From positions 1-36,889 of the forward strand of contig JANWWK010000022.1 in the NCBI GenBank assembly GCA_025056175.1: a stretch of DNA of 36,889 nucleotides, in the 5' to 3' direction. This DNA comes from Anaerolineales bacterium. Lineage in GTDB: Bacteria > Chloroflexota > Anaerolineae > Anaerolineales > Villigracilaceae. The notes under the pieces are model-generated. The model was not told where the DNA came from, did no database searches, and was given only the letters and a program-made list of their open reading frames with translations. Positions 1 through 8,339 of this stretch are shown piece by piece (the stretch's first letter is position 1; each line of letters opens with the position of its first letter). The position numbers and the translations under genes are program-made.

Positions 1-1
1 G

Positions 2-331
2 CCATGCAGCGAATTAGGCTTATGCAGTCGTGGGTATTCTTGTCCTGCAAACAATCATTGTTGCATGCCTTGTGTTTCTCCCACCTCCACCCCTGCCCCA
101 ACACCAACAAGTGTCCGCGCCACCCCGACCCAACCACCCACTCCCACTCAGCGCCCCTGCGGATGTTCATCAAACGGAGTATGTGGCGGTTCCTGCTCTG
201 CCGGATTTGAATGCAAAAGCATCGGCAGCGCCTGCGGAATAAACACCTGCTCCTGCCAGCCCCCAACCCTTCGGGGCGATTCGCAGTTCCGCTGGGAGAG
301 TAGAAATCGCCCAGAGTGGGGGCCAGGATAA
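2..331 (+). CDS. Cys-rich secreted-type protein, C-terminal part (5' end outside window)
   Basis: The frame is open from the first bases to a TAA at 329-331, giving 109 visible residues and no obvious start. The composition is far from random: 14 cysteines lie in two clusters (about residues 2-24 and 53-85), separated by a Thr/Pro/Ser-rich stretch of the kind used as an extracellular linker. Cys spacings such as CGC, CC and CSC, with many Gly/Ser/Asn, look like small disulfide-rich modules, so export is inferred although any signal peptide is upstream of the window. No catalytic motif is visible and I do not recognise the family. It points toward the B12 operon, so the two units converge. The last 25 or so residues are polar and lack Cys. 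Alternative frames over the same DNA have starts but lack the ordered Cys/Pro pattern. Confidence 0.6.
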   Translation, partial: PCSELGLCSRGYSCPANNHCCMPCVSPTSTPAPTPTSVRATPTQPPTPTQRPCGCSSNGVCGGSCSAGFECKSIGSACGINTCSCQPPTLRGDSQFRWESRNRPEWGPG

Positions 332-385
332 GGTGAAAGTAGGTAGGTACGCCAACATTAAAAATTCTGTTGTGTTCGTAGTGGG

Positions 386-1720
386 TTACGGAGAAAGGAT
401 TTGAATGAAAACAGACGGAGCGCTTTTTTCTCGTAAGCCCGAATACACGCTGGTTTTCAGCAAGACCCGCCCCGCTTGAAGGCCGGCAAACCAGAGTTCT
501 ACGCGCAACGTTTCGCCAGGCGCAAGGACGGTATTCTCATATTCCAGAGTGGTTCGCGGCCCTTCGGTAGTACTGCGAAGCGGAGGGTTGGAAAGAACAA
601 AAATGAGTTTCTCGGAAACGGTGGTTTCGTTCGAGTCCCAACTGGTTGTTTTGATTCTGGATATAAGCGCCTCTTGCTCACCACGATTTTCGATGAGGAA
701 CGTGATGGGAAAGGGCGTATTCAGCGTCACCGTCTCAGGCGCATTTTCCAGACGTACCTCCAAAAATTCGGGTTCGCGCGTTGCCCACAGGCAGGTCAGG
801 CCTGAGAAACACGCCAGCATGCAGGTTCCGATTATCGCTATCGAAAAGCGTATCAGAGCGGTCTTCAGGTTCGCCTGGTTGGCATGGCGCGCAAATGACG
901 GGTCGCTGCGGAGAACATCCCGCTGTTCAAAGTAAACGTAGAGCAGCCAGCTCGCCAGTAACATCAGCGGAAAAAGCGTTTGCAAAAAGGTGACCAGGCC
1001 GCGAAGAGAAGGCAGCACCGGCACGACCTGCAACCACTCCAGAGCAAGCCAGAAGCGGTCGAACGGCACGACGAGCGGCAAGATGAGCCACCAAATGAAG
1101 CGGTACGAGCGTGAAATGTTGAGCCTGTGCATCTTCACGAAGTATGTGCTGCCCCCCAGCGAGGCCCACAGGAACTCAACCAGCGATTGCGGACGCATGG
1201 CGAGGAGAACCGCCCGGTAACGGGGCAAATGATGCACAAAAGCCACCCATAAGGCGCAGGAGATGACGGTCAACAAGAATTGCGCTGTGAAACCAGTGGC
1301 ATACTGAACCCATAAGGGAAAGCGATTCTCGCGCAAGAAAATGATTATCGCGTTGGCTTCGCGCGCCATATCCGGCGTACTGAACACCGTCGCAAGCACG
1401 TCGCTCCAGATTCCGGCGAGAATCAAGAACGCGCCACTCCAGGCCAGCGGCCTTGCATTCATGTTTTGCGTTTGACGTGCAAGCAGGAGCGCAGAGACGG
1501 CCAGTATAGCCTCTAGAAAGAATGCAAAGCCAAGCCAGCCAAGGACGGTACCGGTATCGTTTTGAGAAATGCCTCGTTCAACGAGAGGCAGAGACAGGAA
1601 GTAACCGAATATCCCCAAAACCATCAAGCGGGTCAGGGGTCGGCTTCGATGAAGCGGTGCAAGAATGTCATCAGAGGAGCAGGGAAGCATCATAGCCTGT
1701 CCAAAGCGGCTGTATGTCAC
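386..1720 (-). CDS. Polytopic membrane protein with C-terminal extracytoplasmic domain
   Basis: This 444-residue protein has an unrecognised function. Hydrophobic segments lie near residues 30-46, 58-81, 92-113, 138-162, 208-230, 243-264 and 288-312. A roughly 130-residue soluble C-terminus follows, rich in beta-type sequence and with an LxPGETLRVELWF motif typical of Ig-like or CARDB-like domains of surface proteins. The GTG start at 1720 overlaps the cobS stop (GTGA). ATG codons at 1693 and 1690 are alternatives, with a GGA a few bases upstream of 1693. It is the last gene of the B12 operon and may only be co-transcribed. A link to corrinoid use is not supported by any motif. Confidence 0.65.
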   Translation of the reverse strand: MTYSRFGQAMMLPCSSDDILAPLHRSRPLTRLMVLGIFGYFLSLPLVERGISQNDTGTVLGWLGFAFFLEAILAVSALLLARQTQNMNARPLAWSGAFLILAGIWSDVLATVFSTPDMAREANAIIIFLRENRFPLWVQYATGFTAQFLLTVISCALWVAFVHHLPRYRAVLLAMRPQSLVEFLWASLGGSTYFVKMHRLNISRSYRFIWWLILPLVVPFDRFWLALEWLQVVPVLPSLRGLVTFLQTLFPLMLLASWLLYVYFEQRDVLRSDPSFARHANQANLKTALIRFSIAIIGTCMLACFSGLTCLWATREPEFLEVRLENAPETVTLNTPFPITFLIENRGEQEALISRIKTTSWDSNETTVSEKLIFVLSNPPLRSTTEGPRTTLEYENTVLAPGETLRVELWFAGLQAGRVLLKTSVYSGLREKSAPSVFIQILSP

Positions 1721-2433
1721 AAGGATACAAGCAAAACGACGGTTTCCACGCTTTCCACCAACAGGCCAAACACATCACCAGTGATGCCCCCCAGTCGGTT
1801 CTTTGCCAGCGTCAAAACACCAAAAGCGGCGAGCAGGCCCAACGCGGCAGCCAACAGACCGCGCACGCCAAGCAAGCAGGCCATGCCCAGCGGAATGAAA
1901 CCACTCCCCACGAGAGCTGTCTTCTGCAGACCGGCAGCAAAATCCGCGCCCATCCCGCCGGGTTTTGCCGGTGGAAGTAATCCGGCAGGCAGAATGCACC
2001 AGCGCGCCAGCGAAGCCGCCAGCAGCACAGCAGGGAGTGTGGACGGGGTCAACGATGCCAGCACAGAGAACTTGAGCAACAGCGCCAGCGCCAGACCGAT
2101 GGCGCCGAAGGCCCCCAGGCGCGGGTCGCGCATGATTTCCAGGCGTTTTTCGGGTGTGCCAGGGTAGAGCAACCCGTCCGCGCAGTCGGCCAGACCGTCG
2201 AGATGCAGACCGCCGGTCAACACCACCCAGGCAGTCAGCGCCAGCGCGCCGGTCACGAGCGGGGGAAAGACCAGCCCACCCAGCCAGTGGACACCGCCGA
2301 CAAGCAAGCCAATCACCAGACCAACCAGCGGAAACCACCCCGCCGCCCGCCCGCTATCGCCGGGGTTCCAGATGTGGGGAGCGGAAATAGGCAGGGTAGT
2401 AAGCAGGGAGAATGCCAGGCGCAGGGATTTCAT
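1717..2433 (-). CDS. cobS: Adenosylcobinamide-GDP ribazoletransferase (cobalamin synthase)
   Basis: This 238-residue integral membrane enzyme joins adenosylcobinamide-GDP to alpha-ribazole (5'-phosphate), the last assembly step of the nucleotide loop of cobalamin. The family signature GGLHLDGLADCADGL is at residues 74-88, with the metal-binding aspartates D79, D83 and D86. Long hydrophobic helices fill the rest, as in CobS/CobV proteins of about 240-250 residues. The ATG at 2433 overlaps the cobT stop (ATGA), so translation is probably coupled to the gene supplying alpha-ribazole phosphate. The downstream membrane gene in turn overlaps its stop codon. Confidence 0.95.
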   Translation of the reverse strand: MKSLRLAFSLLTTLPISAPHIWNPGDSGRAAGWFPLVGLVIGLLVGGVHWLGGLVFPPLVTGALALTAWVVLTGGLHLDGLADCADGLLYPGTPEKRLEIMRDPRLGAFGAIGLALALLLKFSVLASLTPSTLPAVLLAASLARWCILPAGLLPPAKPGGMGADFAAGLQKTALVGSGFIPLGMACLLGVRGLLAAALGLLAAFGVLTLAKNRLGGITGDVFGLLVESVETVVLLVSL

Positions 2434-3473
2434 CTCGCTTTTTCGCTCACGCCTGCTTCGCCAAAGGTCGCCATTTCGCGCAGGATGGCGAGCGCGGCTT
2501 GCAGGATGGGAAAAGCCAGGGCTGCGCCGGTGCCTTCTCCCAGACGCAGGTCAAAGTCGAGCAGCGGTTTCAGGCCCAGCCAGTCGAGCATCAGGCCGTG
2601 TCCGTTTTCTCTGGAGCGATGCGCGGCGATGAGATATGGTTTGACGTCCGGGCAAAGCGATATGGCAATCATTGCCGCAGCGGTAGAGATAAAGCCATCT
2701 ACCAGGACGGCTTTGCGATGCGAAGCCGCGCCAATCATCACCCCGGCCAGGCCGCCTATCTCAAAGCCGCCAACCTTCGAGAGGACATCCAGCCCGTCCT
2801 GAGGATTGGGCTGGTTAACCGAGAGAGCGCGTTCGATGACCGCAATTTTACGCTCCAGGCCGGCGTCATCCAGACCGGTGCCGCGTCCTGCGATTTGGGA
2901 GGCAGGCTGACCGGTCAACACAGCGGCAATGGCGGCAGAGGGGGTTGTGTTCCCGATGCCCATTTCTCCGGTGGCAACTGCATCCAGTCCACGCTGGATT
3001 TCGGCTTCGACGACTTCGATGCCTGTCTGAATTGCCTGTTCCGCTTGCGCGCGGGTCATGGCTGGCCCCTGTGCGATATTGCCCGTGCCAAAAGCCAGTT
3101 TGCGGCGATGCAGGCGTGGATGTTCGGGTAATTCAGCAGCCACGCCAATATCCACAATTACCACCCGCGCCCCGGCACAACGCGCCAGGACGTTAATGGC
3201 CGCGCCGCCGTTCAGAAAGTTCAGCACCATCTGTGGAGTCACTTCTTGCGGAAACGCGCTGACGCCCTCGGCGACGACCCCATGGTCACCGGCCATGACG
3301 ATGACGGCTTTCTCGCGGATGGACGGAATCGGCTGGGCGTAGATACCCGCCAGCTGAATGGAAAGTTCCTCCAGCCGGCCTAAACTGCCCTGCGGCTTGG
3401 TGAGGGTATCCTGCCGGGCGCGCGCGGCCTGCATAGACGACACATCGAGAGACGGGATGAAAGGAAGATTCAT
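2430..3473 (-). CDS. cobT: Nicotinate-nucleotide:dimethylbenzimidazole phosphoribosyltransferase
   Basis: This 347-residue enzyme transfers phosphoribose from nicotinate mononucleotide to 5,6-dimethylbenzimidazole, giving alpha-ribazole phosphate for CobS. It has full length for the family. Visible landmarks are KPQGSLGRLE near residue 27, the VMAGDHGV loop near residues 59-66, TGEMGIGNTTPSAA near the middle, and RLGEGTGAAL near the end, whose Glu (about E313) matches the catalytic base of Salmonella CobT. The ATG at 3473 lies 3 nt after the metF stop, and the 3' end overlaps cobS by 4 nt. No dimethylbenzimidazole synthesis gene is visible, so the base may be scavenged or made elsewhere. Confidence 0.96.
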   Translation of the reverse strand: MNLPFIPSLDVSSMQAARARQDTLTKPQGSLGRLEELSIQLAGIYAQPIPSIREKAVIVMAGDHGVVAEGVSAFPQEVTPQMVLNFLNGGAAINVLARCAGARVVIVDIGVAAELPEHPRLHRRKLAFGTGNIAQGPAMTRAQAEQAIQTGIEVVEAEIQRGLDAVATGEMGIGNTTPSAAIAAVLTGQPASQIAGRGTGLDDAGLERKIAVIERALSVNQPNPQDGLDVLSKVGGFEIGGLAGVMIGAASHRKAVLVDGFISTAAAMIAISLCPDVKPYLIAAHRSRENGHGLMLDWLGLKPLLDFDLRLGEGTGAALAFPILQAALAILREMATFGEAGVSEKAR

Positions 3474-3476
3474 GGT

Positions 3477-4373
3477 TCAAATCGGAATTTGCCAGTTTTC
3501 GCCAAGACTTTTGCCCAAAATTTCGTACACCTTGAGGGTAGGACGTGAACGATTCAGCGTGTAGAAATGAATCCCTTTGACGTTGTGGTCATACAGGTCA
3601 AAGACTTGTTCGGTCGTCCAGTGAATGCCAATGCGCTCGATGGCCTTGTCATCTTCAGCACGTTGTACGGCGCGCAGCAATTTTGCCGGAATGCGCGCTC
3701 CCAGAGCCAGTTCAGCCATCCGCTTGAGACCAGACAGGGATGTAATGGGCATAATTCCGGCCAGGATGGGAACGGAAATGCCGGCCAGTTCACAACGTTC
3801 GCAGAAATCATAAAAATCGCGGTTGTCGAAGAACAACTGCGTGCAGATGTAATCGGCACCCGCCTCGACTTTGGCTTTGAGATGCTCAATTTCTAACAGT
3901 CGGTTCGGCGTTTCGGGATGGCCTTCGGGGAAACCGGCTACCCCAATTCCAAAATGGGGAAAGTGTTTTTTGATGTAAGCGACCAGGTCGGCAGCGTAAC
4001 GGAAGCCATCGGGCGGGGGGACGTAATCGGGATGGTCGCGGGGCGGGTCGCCACGCAACACCATCAGGTTTTCGATGCCAGCACGGGCGTAATCTTCCAG
4101 AATGGCGTGAAGTTCGGCACGAGAAGCGCCCACGGCCGTCAGATGGGCCACCACGTTGAGCGAGGTTTCGCGTTGAAGGCGAATGACCAGGTCACGGGTC
4201 AGGTCACGGGTCGAACCGCCAGCTCCATACGTAACGCTGACAAAAGCCGGTTGAAGGGGAGTCAGCTGCTCGATGGTCTCAAACAAAATGGCAGAACCTT
4301 CCGGCGTTTTTGGGGGGAAGAACTCAAAACTGAACTGTGTACCCGGGCGCGATAAGATGTGAGCAATGTGCAT
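3477..4373 (-). CDS. metF: Methylenetetrahydrofolate reductase
   Basis: The cytoplasmic flavoprotein reduces 5,10-methylene-THF to 5-methyl-THF. I chose the ATG at 4373, giving 298 residues. It has a GGAG-type SD about 9 nt upstream, and the protein then begins just before the conserved SFEFFPPKTPEG motif (catalytic Glu, E17). An in-frame extension to 4556 would overlap cobO antisense of its coding sense and has no family match. Other family landmarks are VSVTYGAGGSTR, NLMVLRGDPP, KVEAGADYICTQLFFD and PILAGIMPI. Its place between cobO and cobT suggests co-regulation with B12 supply, since 5-methyl-THF is consumed by cobalamin-dependent methionine synthase (MetH), which is not in the window. 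Confidence 0.95.
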   Translation of the reverse strand: MHIAHILSRPGTQFSFEFFPPKTPEGSAILFETIEQLTPLQPAFVSVTYGAGGSTRDLTRDLVIRLQRETSLNVVAHLTAVGASRAELHAILEDYARAGIENLMVLRGDPPRDHPDYVPPPDGFRYAADLVAYIKKHFPHFGIGVAGFPEGHPETPNRLLEIEHLKAKVEAGADYICTQLFFDNRDFYDFCERCELAGISVPILAGIMPITSLSGLKRMAELALGARIPAKLLRAVQRAEDDKAIERIGIHWTTEQVFDLYDHNVKGIHFYTLNRSRPTLKVYEILGKSLGENWQIPI

Positions 4374-4396
4374 CGGTCTCTCTCCTGCAAAAATTT

Positions 4397-4930
4397 CTAG
4401 AATTCTACTCCAGGCTGTGCCAGAATCCCGCGCCGAAACGGGTGTTTCACCTCGCGGCTCTCGCTCACCAGGTCGGCGTATTCGATGAGCGCAGGCGGGG
4501 CATTGCGCCCGGTGATGACCAGGTGCAAATCGGCGGGTTTGTGTGCTTTCAGCCATTCGATGGTCTCGGCGGGGTCGAGCCAGCCAAAGGCCAGGGGATA
4601 GGTAAACTCGTCCAGCACAAGCAGGTCATACTTGTTGCTGACGATTTTCTCCTGCGCCAGTTTCCATCCCTGTTGCGCGCGCGCAATGGTAGCGTCCATA
4701 TCTTTGGAAGTCCAGGTGAAGCCATCGCCACTGATGTGCCATTCGATGCCAAGTTTTTGGGCCGCCAGCACTTCGCCCCATTTGCCGCCCTCGTTTTTCA
4801 GGAACTGGATGACGCAAATCCGAAAGCCTCGTCCCCAGGCACGCAAAACCATGCCCAAAGCGGCGGTAGATTTGCCCTTGCCATCGCCGGTGTGAACAAT
4901 GGTGAGACCCTGTTTGACGTGTGGTGTCAT
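4397..4930 (-). CDS. cobO: Cob(I)yrinic acid a,c-diamide adenosyltransferase (CobO/BtuR type)
   Basis: This enzyme transfers the 5'-deoxyadenosyl group of ATP to the cobalt of cob(I)alamin or other corrinoids, making the coenzyme form. The ATG at 4930 gives 177 residues and places the P-loop HTGDGKGKSTAALG at residues 13-26, as expected for this RecA-like family. Further hallmarks are VIQFLKNEGGKWGE, DLLVLDEFTYPLAFGW with the Walker B-like aspartate, LVITGRNAP and the basic C-terminal KHPFRRGILAQPGVEF. The start overlaps the stop of the DUF71-type gene by ATGA. Upstream in-frame Met codons would add about 47 residues that match no family member. Confidence 0.95.
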   Translation of the reverse strand: MTPHVKQGLTIVHTGDGKGKSTAALGMVLRAWGRGFRICVIQFLKNEGGKWGEVLAAQKLGIEWHISGDGFTWTSKDMDATIARAQQGWKLAQEKIVSNKYDLLVLDEFTYPLAFGWLDPAETIEWLKAHKPADLHLVITGRNAPPALIEYADLVSESREVKHPFRRGILAQPGVEF

Positions 4931-5610
4931 TCGCAACGCTCCTGCATGGGAAGAACATCGGTAAAATGAAACCCATCCCGTTGCACATGGGTGCCGATTT
5001 GAAAGGAGATGGGATGCCGAAACATGGGGCCGTCGAAACAAAAGGTGTGGAACTCTCCGCGTTCGCCGCACGGGTCAACGGTTGGGGGAAGGTCATCCAA
5101 TAATGGGGCATCATAAAGCCGCCCGGCAAAAGCAGGGTCGAGTTGTTTGGGGTCAACAGTCACCAGAACAGCACGCAAACCGTTCTGGAGCATCTTGCGA
5201 GCCAGGGTCGGCGTTTCCGTTTGAGAACACCACAGCGGGAAAAGGGGTTGCAAGCCGCTCCCGGCCATCATCTTCTCTCGATAGGCGCGAATGTCCTCCA
5301 GGAACAGGTCACCAAAGGCAATGTGCGTGACGTTTTCGCGACGGGCGCGCTCCAGTGCGGCGCTCATGCGCGCTTCGTATTCTTCGTTCGAGCAGGGAGA
5401 AGGCAAAGGGACAACCCAAAGCGGCAATCCTGCCAAATCGGCCTGCGCCTGCACCAGAACGCGTCGGGTGGCGTGCATGGCAACGCGTCCATTGCTCTCG
5501 TTGAAGGTGGTCAGCAAGCCGACCATTTCGACATCAACCTGTTGACGCAGGACGTGAAGCGCCCAGGCGCTATCTTTGCCGGAAGACCAGGAGAGGAGAA
5601 CTCGTTTCAT
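4927..5610 (-). CDS. DUF71/COG2102 (Dph6-like) ATP-pyrophosphatase, B12-linked subfamily
   Basis: This is a PP-loop (adenine nucleotide alpha-hydrolase-like) protein of about 227 residues. The ATP-binding motif SSGKDSAW follows the first beta-strand VLLSW at the N-terminus. THIAFGDLFLEDIRAYRE and the RLYDAPLLDDLPPTVDPCGERGEFHTF block are characteristic of the diphthine-ammonia ligase-like family. Bacteria lack diphthamide. Comparative work on DUF71/COG2102 predicted that one bacterial subfamily acts in B12 salvage, and the present position between BtuF-like genes and cobO fits that. The exact substrate is unknown; amide formation on a corrinoid is a reasonable guess from the ATP chemistry. 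I prefer the ATG at 5610 because GAGAAAG sits about 6 nt upstream. ATG 5616 and GTG 5625 are alternatives. Confidence 0.85.
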   Translation of the reverse strand: MKRVLLSWSSGKDSAWALHVLRQQVDVEMVGLLTTFNESNGRVAMHATRRVLVQAQADLAGLPLWVVPLPSPCSNEEYEARMSAALERARRENVTHIAFGDLFLEDIRAYREKMMAGSGLQPLFPLWCSQTETPTLARKMLQNGLRAVLVTVDPKQLDPAFAGRLYDAPLLDDLPPTVDPCGERGEFHTFCFDGPMFRHPISFQIGTHVQRDGFHFTDVLPMQERCE

Positions 5611-5628
5611 GAGCATCTTTCTCACAGT

Positions 5629-6510
5629 TCACTCAACCAGGCCAGGATGAATGATGCGTGCTAATTCCCAAATCCCCTCTACGACGCGCGGGCCAGGTCG
5701 CGAGCAATAACTGTTCGCATCGAAGGGATAGACTCGCCCGGTACGAATCGCAGGGATAGACTGGAGCTCAGCAGGTTTGGGCAGCGTTTCCCACTCCCGG
5801 CGCGTCATTTCGGCGTTGTAACCGCACGGAATTAAAATCATAATGTCTGGCTGCGCGGCGATGATTTGCTGCCAGGTAACTCGGAAAGACGGTTTGCCGG
5901 CAATGCCCAGAACTTCCTGCCCACCGGCGAGTGCAATCATCTGCGGTACCCAATGCCCGGCGGCAAAAGGCGGGTCGAGCCATTCCATGGCAAAAACGCG
6001 AGGACGATGACGCACATACCGGGTGATTCGTTCAGTCAGTTTCTGTAAGCGATTTTGCAAGTCCACAATCAGGCGTTCGCCGCGTTCAGACGCCTGTACA
6101 GCAGCGGCGACAGTGTAAATATCATCGAAAATGGCCTCCAGGCCAGCAGGGGAGAGCGAAATAATGCGCGGGTTGCCCGGCAAAGCAGGCACAATTTGAC
6201 AAACATTGCCGAAAGCAACTGCGCAAACATCGCACAGTTCCTGCGTAATCACTACATCCGGGCGCAGTTCGGCAAGCAGGGCTTCATCTATCTGATACAA
6301 ACTTTCGCCGCGTCGTAACCGCGCCGAGACTTCGGCGTCAATTTCTGCACTGCTCAGACCCTCTGGTAAGACGGAACGGGTGAGTTTTGGAAGGGCGGCA
6401 ACCACATTAGGGGGATAATCGCATTCATGCGAAACACCCACCAGGTCGGTTTCCAGCCCCAGTGCGCAAATGATTTCGGTAGCCGAAGGCAAGAGAGAAG
6501 CAATACGCAT
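5629..6510 (-). CDS. BtuF-like cobalamin-binding protein without signal peptide (first copy)
   Basis: This 293-residue periplasmic-binding-protein-like domain belongs to the BtuF/FecB class. The start at 6510 has AGGA 7-8 nt upstream and gives an N-terminus (MRIASLLPSATEIICALG) that begins directly with the first beta-strand of the fold. The SLLPSATEI and VGVSHECDYP motifs are typical of a widespread set of cobalamin-binding proteins. A TQELCDVCA segment and GHWVPQMIALAGG are also family features. There is no signal peptide or lipobox, so either it is cytoplasmic or the true export signal is missing. It lies 32 nt after the second BtuF-like gene and 18 nt before the DUF71-type gene. It could be an intracellular corrinoid carrier or sensor. 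Confidence 0.82.
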   Translation of the reverse strand: MRIASLLPSATEIICALGLETDLVGVSHECDYPPNVVAALPKLTRSVLPEGLSSAEIDAEVSARLRRGESLYQIDEALLAELRPDVVITQELCDVCAVAFGNVCQIVPALPGNPRIISLSPAGLEAIFDDIYTVAAAVQASERGERLIVDLQNRLQKLTERITRYVRHRPRVFAMEWLDPPFAAGHWVPQMIALAGGQEVLGIAGKPSFRVTWQQIIAAQPDIMILIPCGYNAEMTRREWETLPKPAELQSIPAIRTGRVYPFDANSYCSRPGPRVVEGIWELARIIHPGLVE

Positions 6511-6542
6511 GGTTTTTCCTAAGGTAAAAAGAGGCCAGAGGG

Positions 6543-7355
6543 TCACTTTCCGGCGATGAGGTGGCGTATCTGCGTATGCAACCACGCCAGCGTTTTCATC
6601 ATCGAAGGCCCATCGTGAATAATGTTATGGGGCGGCGAAATATCGGCCTGGATGGTGGGGATGTTCCAACCGCGTTCGCGCGCCAAATCGGCAGCCTGTA
6701 CGGGAAGTTCCGGCTCGGAATAGACCAGGAAAATATCGGGTTGGCGGCGCTCTACTTCCGCCAGGTCGAGTTCCAAATACCCTTTACGCACCTCGCCAAA
6801 CAGGTTTTCGCCCCCGGCGGCCTCGATGAGGTCGTGGATGAAGGTCAGCCCGCCGGTCATGCGAACGTGCCTGCCAAACCAGATTTCCGCATACACGCGC
6901 GGGCGCGGATGAGGCGCCTGCATTCGAAATGTAGCAAAGGTTTCCTGCCAGCGGGCAATCAACGCGCGCGCGGCGGGCAGGGCATCGAGCAGCGCGCCCA
7001 GAATCATGATGTTTTCAAAAATGCCATGTAAACTGTTTTGTAATGGCAAGACGTAGATGGGCAGGCCGGCTTTGTGTAGTTTACGCGCCAACCCACGCTG
7101 GACACCGGTGGTGATAAGCAGCAAATCGGGCTGGACGGCGGAGAGTTTTTCCTCGTCCACGCTCAAATAGTCGCCCACAATGGGGGCTTCCAATTCGGGC
7201 GTGAAGTTGGGGCACCAGACCGAAACGCCCGCAATCAGGTGAGGAAAGCCCATCTGCACGATGCACTCCGTCAGCCCGGAAGCCAGCGAGACGATGCGGC
7301 GTGGTTTTTCGGGAATTTCTACGAAAGCAGCGAGAGGGTCACAGTAGATTTTCAT
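6543..7355 (-). CDS. BtuF-like corrinoid/iron-complex binding protein without signal peptide (second copy)
   Basis: This 270-residue protein has a binding-protein fold. PRRIVSLASGLTECIVQMG at residues 17-35 is the first strand-helix unit of the BtuF/FecB family. VQPDLLLITTG, LIEAAGGENLFGEV and ERRQPDIFLVYSEPE are further landmarks. It differs clearly from the adjacent first copy, so this is not a recent duplication. The ATG at 7355 is the best start and overlaps the end of btuD by 17 nt. Upstream in-frame Met codons would run deep into btuD. There is no convincing SD, so coupling to btuD translation is likely. No signal peptide is seen. A role beside the lipoprotein BtuF in corrinoid handling is inferred from position only. 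Confidence 0.8.
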   Translation of the reverse strand: MKIYCDPLAAFVEIPEKPRRIVSLASGLTECIVQMGFPHLIAGVSVWCPNFTPELEAPIVGDYLSVDEEKLSAVQPDLLLITTGVQRGLARKLHKAGLPIYVLPLQNSLHGIFENIMILGALLDALPAARALIARWQETFATFRMQAPHPRPRVYAEIWFGRHVRMTGGLTFIHDLIEAAGGENLFGEVRKGYLELDLAEVERRQPDIFLVYSEPELPVQAADLARERGWNIPTIQADISPPHNIIHDGPSMMKTLAWLHTQIRHLIAGK

Positions 7356-8337
7356 GGGAGGCACAAGATAACTGGTGAAGAAGACTCTGGAGCGAGGCAT
7401 GTTCACTCTGCCCAGAGGGGGTAAGCAGCCGCCAGCGAGATTCGGCCAGGATTTCGATGTGAACGGCATGGCGGCTGCTGCCGTTGTGGACCTGGTAGCC
7501 CACCCGCTCGAGGGCGCGCCACGTCCATGCCGCAGTGACGCCGTATTGCCCGCCGGACAAACTCACCGGTCCTGAAACGGGTTGATGCACGCGAAATGCA
7601 CCAATGGCATGGTCAAAGTACGCGCCTTCGCTCTGGAAGACGCGCGCCACTGCCCCACCAAGCGCCAGTTCTTCGGGCAAGCCAACTTCCATCGTGCCAG
7701 CAGAGGAGAGCAACCATAACCGGTCAGCCAGGCGCAACGCCAGATCGAGGTCGTGTGTGGAGAGCAAGACGGCGGTGTGGGTCTCGCGCGCCAGGTGGCG
7801 CAGGAGTTGCAGGAGTTCCACGCGGCGGGGCAGGTCCAGGAAAGCGGTGGGTTCATCCAAAAGCAGAACGCCGGGTTCCTGCGCCAGGGCACGAGCAATC
7901 ATCACCTTCTGGCGCTCGCCATCGCTGAGCTGCGCAAGCGGACGCGCGCTAAAGCGCAACGTATCAGTCAGTTGCATGGCGCGCTGAATAGCTTCTTCGT
8001 CGCGGGGGGTCAGGCGGCCCAGCCAATCGGTGTAGGGATGCCGTCCCAGGCTGACCAGCTCCCGCGCAGTGAGCAAAGGGCTTTCCACCCGCCCGGTGAG
8101 GACAATGGCGAGGCGTTTTGCCAGTTCTCTCGGCGGCAAATGATGCAGATTCTGGCCTGCCAGCCAGACCGTCCCGGCCAGGGGCTTTTCCATCCCGGCC
8201 AGCGTACGCAACAGGGTAGATTTTCCCACGCCGTTCGGGCCAATCAGGCAAACCAGTTCTGCCGGGCGCAGTTCCAGGTTCAGTTCCGAAGCCAGCGGGT
8301 GATGGTAACCAATGGTGAGGGAAGAAGTGGTGAGCAT
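7339..8337 (-). CDS. btuD: Corrinoid/iron-complex ABC transporter ATP-binding protein
   Basis: This 332-residue cytoplasmic ATPase energises the BtuC-type permease. The Walker A motif GPNGVGKST is at residues 33-41, the Q-loop region is VLTGRVESPLLTARELVSLGRHPY, the signature is LSDGERQK, Walker B is LLLDEPTAFLD and the H-loop is STHD. About 85 residues after the ABC domain form a C-terminal extension with no motif I recognise, longer than the roughly 250-260 residues of E. coli BtuD/FecE. The ATG at 8337 has no SD. Instead a four-unit heptamer repeat ends 2 nt before it. The 3' end overlaps the second BtuF-like gene. Substrate assignment to cobalamin rests on the riboswitch and the cob genes of the same operon. 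Confidence 0.88.
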   Translation of the reverse strand: MLTTSSLTIGYHHPLASELNLELRPAELVCLIGPNGVGKSTLLRTLAGMEKPLAGTVWLAGQNLHHLPPRELAKRLAIVLTGRVESPLLTARELVSLGRHPYTDWLGRLTPRDEEAIQRAMQLTDTLRFSARPLAQLSDGERQKVMIARALAQEPGVLLLDEPTAFLDLPRRVELLQLLRHLARETHTAVLLSTHDLDLALRLADRLWLLSSAGTMEVGLPEELALGGAVARVFQSEGAYFDHAIGAFRVHQPVSGPVSLSGGQYGVTAAWTWRALERVGYQVHNGSSRHAVHIEILAESRWRLLTPSGQSEHASLQSLLHQLSCASHENLL

Positions 8338-8339
8338 TT

